Positions 5,402-11,392 of a DNA stretch of 11,392 nucleotides are shown here, piece by piece. Both the position numbers and the translations under genes were made by a program. The notes beneath the pieces were generated by a model. It saw only the letters and a list, made by a program, of their open reading frames with translations, searched no databases and had not been told where the DNA came from. Positions within the stretch are counted from its first letter, which is position 1, and every line of letters begins with the position of its first letter. The stretch is from an uncultured Bifidobacterium sp. (GTDB lineage: Bacteria > Actinomycetota > Actinomycetes > Actinomycetales > Bifidobacteriaceae): assembly GCF_949292005.1 (NCBI RefSeq), contig NZ_CASEXV010000049.1:1-11392 (forward strand), given 5' to 3'.

Positions 5402-7090
5402 GTGACCACAGCCATCTATATCGCGAGCCCTGAGGCACGAAACGGAAGGAATGCCACGGCGTTTCTCATGATTCGCGCGCTCCGCCAAGCGGGAAAGTCC
5501 ATCACGGTTTTCCGACCCGTGGCCGCCGAGAACGACGTGCTGGGCATGTCGCTGGCTCGGTTTGCGAATCCCGATCATCCGAAAGAGGCCATCGCTTCCG
5601 GTGTCACCCCGTCTCGCTGGATGTCCGATTCTGACTCCTGCCGATCGGACATCATAACGGCGTATCGGGAGTTTCTTGATTCCATCGCACCCCGCCCCGA
5701 CGTGTGCGTCATCGTCGGAGCCGATGGGACATCCGTATTCGCGCCAAACGCCTTCGGCGCTGACTGTTCGATAGCATGTGATCTTCACGCGCGTCTCGTC
5801 CTCGCCATATGCGCCCGTCATCGGGACGTCCGCGAGGTAGAGGAAAGCGTGCGCAACTGTCGATCCGTCATCCGTCACACTGGTGGCACAATCATGGACC
5901 TCGTTGTGACGGGATGCGACGACTCTCGTGCGCCCGAGTTCTCGACGCTGGCGGGCCATCTTTCCATCCCCGTGCAGACGATTCCTCCCGTCGCATTCGA
6001 TGCCGACGACGATCGCACCCGCGACGAGGCGCTGCGACCATACGCATCACGAATCTCCGTCGATGACATAGCCGCTCTGCTCAATGCTCCGGCAGCGGTG
6101 GCGACGACACCGCACGCCTTCCAGAACGACCTGCTGGTGAGGGCCTCGTCGGACCGCAAGCGCATCGTTCTTCCGGAGGGCATGGAGGACAGAGTGCTTA
6201 AAGCAGCCGACTATCTGCTCCGCAGAAACGTCGTCGACATCACCCTGATCGGGGACAGCTCAGATATTCTGGCCAGGTCGGCCGATCTGGGGCTTCGATC
6301 GATCGAGTCCTCGACGATTATCGGCATAAACGACCCGGACTACCGCGACAGGATGGTGGAGCGCTTGTGCGAGCTTCGCGCTCACAAAGGCATGACGGAG
6401 GACATCGCCAGAAAAACACTCACCGATCGCAGCTATTTCGGCACAATGCTTGTCCAGATGGGTTTGGCAGACGGTCTTGTCTCCGGATCGGTCACATCGA
6501 CCGCGTCAACGGTAAGGCCGGCCCTACAGGTGATCCGCACACGCCCGGATGCCTCCCTGGTGTCAGGAGCGTTCATCATGTGCCTTCCCGACCACCCGGT
6601 CGTCTTCGCGGATTGCGCCATCACCACGAACCCGACAGCATCGCAGCTGGCTGACATCGCCATCCAAACCGCCGGTACCGCCCGGGACTTCGGAATCGAA
6701 CCGCGTGTGGGCATGCTCTCATACTCGACACTGGGTTCCGGATGCGGACCTGACGTCGATCTGGTCACCGAGGCCACCGACATCGTCTCCCAACGCTCCC
6801 CCGACCTCCCCCTTGTCGGCCCCATCCAGTTCGATGCCGCGTGGTCACCTGATGTGGCCCACGTCAAAGCTCCAGGCAACAGTGTGGCCGGACGCGTCAA
6901 CGTGTATGTGTTCCCCGATCTCTCCGCGGGAAACATCGCCTACAAAGCCGTTCAGCGATCGTCCGGCGCCTTGGCCATCGGTCCCGTGCTTCAGGGACTG
7001 AACAAACCGGTCAACGACCTGTCCCGAGGTGCGAGCGTCAAGGACATCGTCAACACCATCGCCCTCACAGCCGTCCAGGCGCAGTGCTGA
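5402..7090 (+). CDS. pta: Phosphate acetyltransferase (phosphotransacetylase), short form
   Basis: Interconverts acetyl-CoA plus phosphate with acetyl-phosphate plus CoA; cytosolic. GTG start with AAGGAG 7 nt upstream; 562 residues. The catalytic PTA domain fills about 237-560. Arg326 (ELRAHKG), Arg372 (TVRPALQ), Ser541, Arg542 (NDLSRG) and Asp548 correspond to Arg87, Arg133, Ser309, Arg310 and Asp316 of the Methanosarcina enzyme. Residues 1-230 resemble the BioD-like P-loop domain of long Pta proteins, but the ATP-binding loop is degenerate: RNGRNATA at 13-20, with no GKT/GKS. Long forms of about 690-715 residues also carry a DRTGG domain, which I do not find here, and this explains the shorter length. 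Codon use is clearly less biased than in xfp and ackA. It lies between them with gaps of 319 and 198 bp. Confidence 0.95.
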   Translation: MTTAIYIASPEARNGRNATAFLMIRALRQAGKSITVFRPVAAENDVLGMSLARFANPDHPKEAIASGVTPSRWMSDSDSCRSDIITAYREFLDSIAPRPDVCVIVGADGTSVFAPNAFGADCSIACDLHARLVLAICARHRDVREVEESVRNCRSVIRHTGGTIMDLVVTGCDDSRAPEFSTLAGHLSIPVQTIPPVAFDADDDRTRDEALRPYASRISVDDIAALLNAPAAVATTPHAFQNDLLVRASSDRKRIVLPEGMEDRVLKAADYLLRRNVVDITLIGDSSDILARSADLGLRSIESSTIIGINDPDYRDRMVERLCELRAHKGMTEDIARKTLTDRSYFGTMLVQMGLADGLVSGSVTSTASTVRPALQVIRTRPDASLVSGAFIMCLPDHPVVFADCAITTNPTASQLADIAIQTAGTARDFGIEPRVGMLSYSTLGSGCGPDVDLVTEATDIVSQRSPDLPLVGPIQFDAAWSPDVAHVKAPGNSVAGRVNVYVFPDLSAGNIAYKAVQRSSGALAIGPVLQGLNKPVNDLSRGASVKDIVNTIALTAVQAQC

Positions 7091-7198
7091 CAATGCGCGA
7101 TATCGTCGGCGACGAGGTCCACCGTGCCCTGTTCCCAACATGCTGGGTCCGTCGTGCCCACTCCGCCGTGCCGATAGCCTAAAAGGTCCCGATTCCGC

Positions 7199-7227
7199 AT
7201 ATGCCGCTTGTATCGCGTGCGGCGTAT
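7199..7227 (+). repeat. Hairpin between pta and ackA (first)
   Basis: ATATGCCGC (7199-7207) pairs with GCGGCGTAT (7219-7227) around an 11-nt loop, with one wobble (T7202 with G7224) in plus-strand RNA. It is 108 bp past the pta stop and 61 bp before ackA. It may end pta transcripts or be part of the ackA leader; no T-run follows. Confidence 0.4.
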
Positions 7228-7241
7228 CCTCGACATGGTGG

Positions 7242-7258
7242 CCGTGCCTGACGCACGG
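7242..7258 (+). repeat. Hairpin between pta and ackA (second)
   Basis: CCGTGC (7242-7247) and GCACGG (7253-7258) form a perfect 6-bp stem with a CTGAC loop, 16 bp before the ackA Shine-Dalgarno. In the ackA leader it could tune mRNA stability or translation. Confidence 0.35.
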
Positions 7259-7288
7259 ATGATCAACAACACATGGAGGAAGCCCGCT

Positions 7289-8518
7289 ATGGCGAAAACC
7301 GTCCTTGTCATCAATTCCGGTTCGAGCTCGATCAAGTATCAGCTGGTCGATCTTGAGACCGGCGAAGGCCTCGCATCCGGCCTCGTCGAAAAAATCGGCG
7401 AACCGATCGATGGACATTACAAGCACGAGTATCAGGGAACCAAGCACGAGCTCACGGAGCCCATCCACGACCATGAGCAGGGGCTCAAGCGTGTGCTCGG
7501 CCTTTTCGATGAGTTCGGTCCGAAGCTCACCGACGCGGGGATCGTGGCCGTTGGACATCGTGTGGTCCAGGGAGGCAACGTCTTCCCCAGGCCGGCACTT
7601 GTCAACGACAAGACCATCGGCAAGGTCAAGGACCTCGCGGTCCTCGCGCCCCTCCACAACGGACCGGAGGCCACCGGCGCCGAGGTCATGCGCGCGCTGC
7701 TCCCCGATGTTCCGCAGATATTCGTCTTCGACTCGTCGTTCTTCTTCCAGCTTCCCGCCGAGGCGAGCACCTACGCGCTGAACAAGGAGATCGCCGACCG
7801 CTACCACATCCGCCGTTACGGCGCCCACGGAACCTCGCATGAGTACATCGGATCGGTTGTTCCCGGAATCGTCGGAAAACCGGCCGAGGGGCTCAAGCAG
7901 ATCGTGCTGCACATCGGCAACGGTGCCTCCGCGTCGGCGCAGATCTCGGGACGTCCGGTGGAGACGTCAATGGGTCTGACTCCATTGGAGGGTCTTGTCA
8001 TGGGCGGTCGCACGGGTGACATTGACCCGGCCGTCGTGTTCCACCTGATCCGCAACGCCCACATGAGCGTGGATGAGCTTGACACCCTGTTCAACAAGCG
8101 CTCCGGCATGATGGGCATGACCGGCTTCGGAGATATGCGCGAGGTGCATCGTCTGGTCGCGGAGGGTGATGAGAACGCGAAGCTCGCGCTCGATGTCTAC
8201 ATCCACCGCATCGTCGGATACATCGGCAACTACACCGCCCAGATGGGCGGGGTGGACGTGATCACCTTCACCGCAGGAGTCGGCGAGAACGATGAGATCG
8301 TGCGTCGCCGGGTCTGCGAGAAGCTCGCGCCCTTTGGCGTGAAGCTTGACGACAAGAAGAACGAGACCCGGTCCAAGGAGCCCCGCGTCATCTCGACTCC
8401 CGACAGCTCCGTCATCATCGCGGTCATCCCGACCAACGAGGAGCTGGCCATCGCGCGCAAGTCCGCAGCGATCGCCGAAACCGGAAAAGACTCCTACGGC
8501 AACGAGTTCACCCGCTGA
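7289..8518 (+). CDS. ackA: Acetate kinase
   Basis: Phosphorylates ADP with acetyl-phosphate, giving ATP and acetate, the main ATP-yielding step after phosphoketolase; cytosolic. The 409-residue protein opens with the acetate/butyrate kinase signature VINSGSSSIKYQ (8-19). The catalytic set known from the Methanosarcina enzyme sits at identical numbers: Arg91 (GHRVVQGG), His123 (PLHNG), Asp148, His180 (GAHGTSH), His208, Arg241 (GGRTGD) and Glu384 (PTNEE). The start is the ATG at 7289, with GGAGGA 8 nt upstream; an in-frame upstream extension of 27 codons has no such site. The motif around Asp148 reads FDSSFFFQLP where most acetate kinases have FDTAFHQTMP. Codon use is strongly biased, like xfp. 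A perfect terminator stands 71 bp after the stop. Confidence 0.98.
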   Translation: MAKTVLVINSGSSSIKYQLVDLETGEGLASGLVEKIGEPIDGHYKHEYQGTKHELTEPIHDHEQGLKRVLGLFDEFGPKLTDAGIVAVGHRVVQGGNVFPRPALVNDKTIGKVKDLAVLAPLHNGPEATGAEVMRALLPDVPQIFVFDSSFFFQLPAEASTYALNKEIADRYHIRRYGAHGTSHEYIGSVVPGIVGKPAEGLKQIVLHIGNGASASAQISGRPVETSMGLTPLEGLVMGGRTGDIDPAVVFHLIRNAHMSVDELDTLFNKRSGMMGMTGFGDMREVHRLVAEGDENAKLALDVYIHRIVGYIGNYTAQMGGVDVITFTAGVGENDEIVRRRVCEKLAPFGVKLDDKKNETRSKEPRVISTPDSSVIIAVIPTNEELAIARKSAAIAETGKDSYGNEFTR

Positions 8519-8589
8519 CAGTCTGGATCCGCTGACAACGGACCATTCAGGCACGACCTGGCGGCATTGACCAGCCTCGTCCTGTGAAT

Positions 8590-8631
8590 GAGTAAAGCCC
8601 CGCGCCACATCCATGGCGCGGGGCTTTACTC
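8590..8631. terminator. Bidirectional terminator between convergent ackA and aroA
   Basis: A perfect 18-bp stem, 8590-8607 with 8614-8631, has a 6-nt loop CATCCA. The stem has a GC-rich core (GCCCCGCGCC) and A/T-rich ends (TAAA, TTTA), so it can act on both strands. It is 71 bp after the ackA stop and 12 bp beyond the aroA stop, serving both convergent units. Confidence 0.85.
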
Positions 8632-8643
8632 CATGGTGGCATC

Positions 8644-10122
8644 CTACCGGTTCTCGCCCACAGACGTTCCTTTAAGCATTCCCGTCCACATCCGTGGGAA
8701 ATCGGGCAGTGTTTTGCGGGTGGTGGCGACGTCCTTAATCCGCGTGCCCGGTATGGCGAGTCCAAGCATCGCGGCGAACGTCGCCATACGATGATCCCGG
8801 TATGTGCGCATGACCGTCCCGCGAAGCGTCTCACGCGGCGCAGGGCGAATGGATACGCCATCATCAAGCTCGACGGCGTCGCAGCCCACTGCCCTCAACT
8901 GCTCGACAAGCGCCGCGAGCCTGTTGGTCTCATGTCCACGAAGATGGGCGATCCCCACAAGATCCGTCCCCGAATCGGCCACCGCGGCCAAAGCCGCCAC
9001 ACTAGGCGCAAGCTCACCAGCCGCGGAGAGATCAAAACGGCCAAGACCATGGATGATGCCATCAGTTGGGCCCGCCACCTCGATAAGACCGGCCGCTCGA
9101 TCGCTGCCACGGTTATCTCCATCACTCCAAGGTCGACCATCAAGAGTCGCGGTCGCACCCATGCGTATGAGAATCCCCGGCAAAAGCCCTCCGGGCTGCG
9201 TCGTGGTGACCGGCCAGCGCGGAACGCGAACCCGCCCGCCTGCGATAAGCGCCGCTCCCAAGAACGGCGCGGCATTCGACAGGTCCGGCTCGACGACGAC
9301 GGTATCCGGCAGTCGAAGATCCGCATGTTCAACAATCCACTGTTCCGGTGTGGGCATTGTCACTCCACCGCCCGCAGCCGTGACGTCCTGCATGGTCATA
9401 CGGATGTGGGGCATGCTGGGAAGCGGGCCACCGTCATGCGTCAGCGACATGCCTTGGGGAAGTCGGGGTCCCACAAGCAGCAGTCCGGAGATGAACTGCG
9501 AGGATCGGGAGGAGTCGATTGTGACATCAGCCCGTCCCAATGGCAACGTGGTGGGAGGCGTCACCGTGAAAGGCAGGAATCCGGGATCGCCGTGATAGTC
9601 GATTCTGGCTCCGAGCTGTTCCAGCCCGTCAAGAATCGGTCTCATCGGGCGTGATTTCGCCTGGTCATCACCATCGAAGTACACCGGCCCATCGGCGAAC
9701 AGCGTCAAGGCAGGAACAAAACGCATCACCGTTCCCGCAAGACCGCAGTCTATACGGCAACCGCCCGTGAACCTCCCGCCGACTGGCGGCGTGACCATCA
9801 CACGCGTGTCCAAGCCATCAATCACACGGCACCGCACGCCAAGAGCCGTCAACGCGTCCATCATGAGATCAGTGTCACGTGAGCGCAACAGGCCATCAAG
9901 CTCGATGGGAGAGGACCCCAACGCGGCAAGGACAAGATAGCGGTTCGACAATGATTTGCTTCCGGGAATCTCGACCGTCGCATCAAGGGGTCCGGTCGAC
10001 ACAGGGGCGTTCCACAACTCCCCCGGCTTCACATCAGATGCCGGAAGCGCGGATGCGGACGTGCTGGCGGCGGAGGGGCGTGACGCGGACGGATTGGATT
10101 CAACGTTGGGCATACGCGTCAT
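8644..10122 (-). CDS. aroA: 3-phosphoshikimate 1-carboxyvinyltransferase (EPSP synthase)
   Basis: Transfers enolpyruvyl from PEP to shikimate-3-P in aromatic amino acid synthesis; cytosolic. Family motifs are PGSKSLSNR (53-61, with Lys56, Ser57 and Arg61), DCGLAGTVMRF (125-135), SSRSSQFISG (204-213), Asp364 in FDLS, GHETNRLA (396-403, Glu398 and Arg401), RDHRMA (442-447) and TRKTLPDF (468-475, Lys470). The product is 492 residues against about 430-450 for the family. The excess is mainly an N-terminal, Ser/Ala/Pro-rich stretch of about 36 residues before LWNAP, which has no signal-peptide character. The start is uncertain: ATGs at 10122 and 10113 both lack a Shine-Dalgarno, so translation may be coupled to the upstream gene that ends 16 bp before it. 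It converges on ackA. Confidence 0.95.
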   Translation of the reverse strand: MTRMPNVESNPSASRPSAASTSASALPASDVKPGELWNAPVSTGPLDATVEIPGSKSLSNRYLVLAALGSSPIELDGLLRSRDTDLMMDALTALGVRCRVIDGLDTRVMVTPPVGGRFTGGCRIDCGLAGTVMRFVPALTLFADGPVYFDGDDQAKSRPMRPILDGLEQLGARIDYHGDPGFLPFTVTPPTTLPLGRADVTIDSSRSSQFISGLLLVGPRLPQGMSLTHDGGPLPSMPHIRMTMQDVTAAGGGVTMPTPEQWIVEHADLRLPDTVVVEPDLSNAAPFLGAALIAGGRVRVPRWPVTTTQPGGLLPGILIRMGATATLDGRPWSDGDNRGSDRAAGLIEVAGPTDGIIHGLGRFDLSAAGELAPSVAALAAVADSGTDLVGIAHLRGHETNRLAALVEQLRAVGCDAVELDDGVSIRPAPRETLRGTVMRTYRDHRMATFAAMLGLAIPGTRIKDVATTRKTLPDFPRMWTGMLKGTSVGENR

Positions 10123-10142
10123 TGTACGGTGACGGGTGTCAC
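10119..10142 (-). promoter_or_regulatory. TACAAT box and small dyad at the aroA start
   Basis: Minus-strand TACAAT (10124-10119) overlaps the aroA ATG, and GTGAC (10129-10133) with GTCAC (10138-10142) forms a 5-bp dyad covering the end of the upstream gene. A promoter here would start aroA mRNA inside the annotated coding region, implying a later start. No good -35 is seen, so this may be chance. Confidence 0.2.
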
Positions 10143-10507
10143 GAATTCGCGCCGATCGCGCTCGTCATGAGATATTCTCTCAAGACGACGGCGTTGTTTC
10201 GCTCGGAATCCTTCGCCGCATACACCAGCGTCACCACGTCCTCGGACTTCAGCGCATCACGAATCTCATCAAGGTGGGGATTGGCCTCCAGCTCGGACGT
10301 GTATCTGCGTGCGAACTCCTCGAACCGTTCCGGCTGATGGCCGAACCATCTCCTCAGATCCGATGTGGGTGCGCATTCCTTCGCCCACATGTCGATCGCG
10401 GCCTTCTCCTTCGAGAGTCCTCGCGGCCAGAGCCTGTCGACAAGAATGCGGTATCCATCATCCCCGCCACGTCCGGCGTAGACTCTGGCCAGCCGAATCA
10501 CACCCAT
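10139..10507 (-). CDS. DUF488 family protein, YeaO type
   Basis: 122-residue cytosolic protein of unknown function. The YeaO-type pattern is clear: RVYAGRGGDDGYRILVDRLW (residues 8-27) then PRGLSKEK, IDMWAKECAP, LRRWFGH, FARRYTSEL, and VTLVYAAKDSERNNAVVLREYL at the end. Family size is about 115-125. I start at the ATG at 10507 because AAGGAG lies 7 nt upstream; the ATG at 10513 is only 1 nt from that site, and an open extension beyond has no support. It is 16 bp from aroA on the same strand, so the two are probably co-transcribed, and 103 bp from the stop of the metal-binding protein gene. No catalytic function is established that I can name. Confidence 0.85.
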   Translation of the reverse strand: MGVIRLARVYAGRGGDDGYRILVDRLWPRGLSKEKAAIDMWAKECAPTSDLRRWFGHQPERFEEFARRYTSELEANPHLDEIRDALKSEDVVTLVYAAKDSERNNAVVLREYLMTSAIGANS

Positions 10508-10522
10508 CGCCATGCTCCTTCG

Positions 10523-10539
10523 TGGAGGTTCAACCTCCA
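10523..10539. promoter_or_regulatory. 17-bp dyad before the DUF488 gene, possible operator
   Basis: TGGAGGTTCAACCTCCA is a perfect 8-bp inverted repeat around a single central base. It lies 4 bp upstream of the AAGGAG Shine-Dalgarno of the DUF488 gene. The tight centre rules out an RNA hairpin of full length but suits a dimeric DNA-binding regulator. On the minus strand it also contains GGAGG, so it could compete as a ribosome site. Confidence 0.35.
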
Positions 10540-10569
10540 ACATCCGTGCATCCACTATCTCTACATTCA

Positions 10570-10587
10570 GATGCCCACTGGGGCATC
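10570..10587 (-). terminator. Hairpin after the metal-binding protein gene
   Basis: GATGCCC (10570-10576) and GGGCATC (10581-10587) form a perfect 7-bp stem with a 4-nt loop, 23 bp past the stop codon at 10611. There is no T-run. It could terminate the transport gene's transcript or lie in the DUF488 leader. Confidence 0.45.
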
Positions 10588-10610
10588 CAACTACCAACAC
10601 AATAAGGTCA

Positions 10611-11392
10611 TCAGACAGCCGTCGCGAATTGTCCGACCAAAGCCTTCATCCATGCGGTGAGCGTGTCGTAACGGGCCGGCATCTGTTCGGTGAGTCTTAC
10701 GATGGGCACGCTGTTCCTTGTCGCGGAATCGCTGATCGTCGTGGTGACGCTGTTTGTCTCCTGGGTATTGAGGACAAGCATCGACACATTCCCGGACGAC
10801 AGGAGCTTGGTGAACGCGGTGATATCCGATGCCGAGGGCTCGCCGTCATTCGCCACGGCCTGCGAATAGCCGCTCGGCGTCGCGTCGGTCATCCCCAGAT
10901 CGTCCGCGAGGTACCGGGCGACGGACTCTGTGGCGGCATACCGTTTGCCGGCGGTTTTCTTGCGCGTTGACGTGATGGTTTTCTCCAGCGATGTCTCCTC
11001 GGAACTCCATTTCTCATACAGGGTGCGGTACTGTGCCGCGTGGGTCGGATCAGCCTTTTTGTACGCGGCCGTGATGGACGCCGCGGTGGCCTTCCTCACC
11101 TTGGAGGAAAACCAGACATGGGGATTCGATCCTTCCGCGATTCCTCCGGTCGTCGCGGCGTTGACGAGAATCGCCGATGTCGCGGATGCGGCCTTGACGG
11201 CCCACGAGTCGTAGTCCGCGCCATTGACCACGGTGATGTCCGCTTTGCCAAACGCCGCGATGTTCTGCGTCGTCGGCTCGTAGTCATGGGCCTCGACGGA
11301 CGTGTTCGACATGACGCTCGTCACCGAGACGTACGTGCCACCAAGCTCCTTCGCGAGTGATCCCCACTGGTTGATGCTCGCGACCACTGATA
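10611..11392 (-). CDS. Metal ABC transporter substrate-binding protein, Zn/Mn type (partial)
   Basis: C-terminal 259 residues of a cluster A-I (ZnuA/TroA-like) binding protein; its start and signal or lipobox region lie beyond the right edge. Such proteins capture zinc or manganese outside the membrane and pass it to an ABC permease. The frame is open to the edge, and the first visible residues, SVVASINQWGSLAKELGG, match the first strand after the signal region. Metal ligands are expected at the His of AHDYEPT (11286-11288) and of SNPHVWFSS (11118-11120). The position usually giving a third His aligns with Glu in ATESVARYL (about 10926-10928). The helix near WSSEETSLEKTITSTRKK is charged as in the family linker. 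A double stop TGATGA ends the gene. No permease or ATPase gene follows; DUF488 does. Metal specificity cannot be read from sequence. Confidence 0.88.
   Translation of the reverse strand, partial: SVVASINQWGSLAKELGGTYVSVTSVMSNTSVEAHDYEPTTQNIAAFGKADITVVNGADYDSWAVKAASATSAILVNAATTGGIAEGSNPHVWFSSKVRKATAASITAAYKKADPTHAAQYRTLYEKWSSEETSLEKTITSTRKKTAGKRYAATESVARYLADDLGMTDATPSGYSQAVANDGEPSASDITAFTKLLSSGNVSMLVLNTQETNSVTTTISDSATRNSVPIVRLTEQMPARYDTLTAWMKALVGQFATAV

Noticed and set aside
6845..7912. 355-codon minus-strand frame across pta and ackA
   Set aside because: It overlaps two certain genes on the other strand and matches no family; a codon-bias artefact.
1..11392. Mobile elements, prophage, defence system or CRISPR array
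   Set aside because: No transposase, integrase, toxin-antitoxin, nuclease or Cas motif was seen in any frame, and no regularly spaced direct repeats; the content is core metabolism.

Overview
The window looks like an ordinary chromosomal stretch of a high-GC Gram-positive bacterium, very probably a Bifidobacterium or close relative. The best evidence is a full-length 825-residue xylulose-5-phosphate/fructose-6-phosphate phosphoketolase, the key enzyme of the bifid shunt. All its known active-site residues fall at the numbers published for bifidobacterial enzymes. It is followed by the two other acetyl-phosphate enzymes, phosphotransacetylase and acetate kinase. I see no phage, plasmid, transposase, CRISPR, tRNA or rRNA sequence.

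Layout, left to right. (1) 1-93: last 30 codons of an unrecognised gene (+), then an intrinsic terminator. (2) 94-578: a 485-bp gene-free stretch with an unusual inverted repeat (14 bp perfect, arms 179 nt apart), a 12-bp palindrome, a cluster of TGATTCG heptamers and two hairpins at the guaA 3' end. (3) 579-2141: guaA, GMP synthetase (-). (4) 2142-2604: divergent guaA/xfp intergenic region, possibly with a 42-codon membrane micro-ORF (-). (5) 2605-5082: xfp (+). (6) 5083-5401: two hairpins, one with a 19-bp stem, then a probable pta promoter with dyad elements. (7) 5402-7090: pta (+). (8) 7091-7288: leader with two hairpins. (9) 7289-8518: ackA (+). (10) A perfect 18-bp bidirectional terminator separates ackA from the convergent aroA. 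(11) 8644-10122 aroA (-) and, 16 bp upstream of it, 10139-10507, a YeaO-type DUF488 gene (-). (12) 10611-11392: C-terminal part of a metal (Zn/Mn-type) ABC transporter substrate-binding lipoprotein (-), running off the right edge.

How the genes work together. Phosphoketolase splits xylulose-5-P or fructose-6-P into acetyl-phosphate plus glyceraldehyde-3-P or erythrose-4-P. Acetate kinase converts acetyl-phosphate plus ADP to acetate plus ATP. Phosphotransacetylase links the same pool to acetyl-CoA. The three genes are consecutive and co-oriented, but each has its own leader and strong hairpins lie between them, so they look like separately tuned transcription units. Erythrose-4-P from the shunt also feeds the shikimate pathway, where AroA acts; any link to the nearby aroA is only a suggestion.

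I found no obviously new multi-gene system. The least explained element is the inverted-repeat block at about 212-426, which could be a structured RNA or the remnant of a small non-autonomous element. Other points are regulatory (hairpins, dyads, tandem Shine-Dalgarno) or concern enzyme architecture (short Pta without the middle domain; altered motif beside the AckA catalytic Asp).
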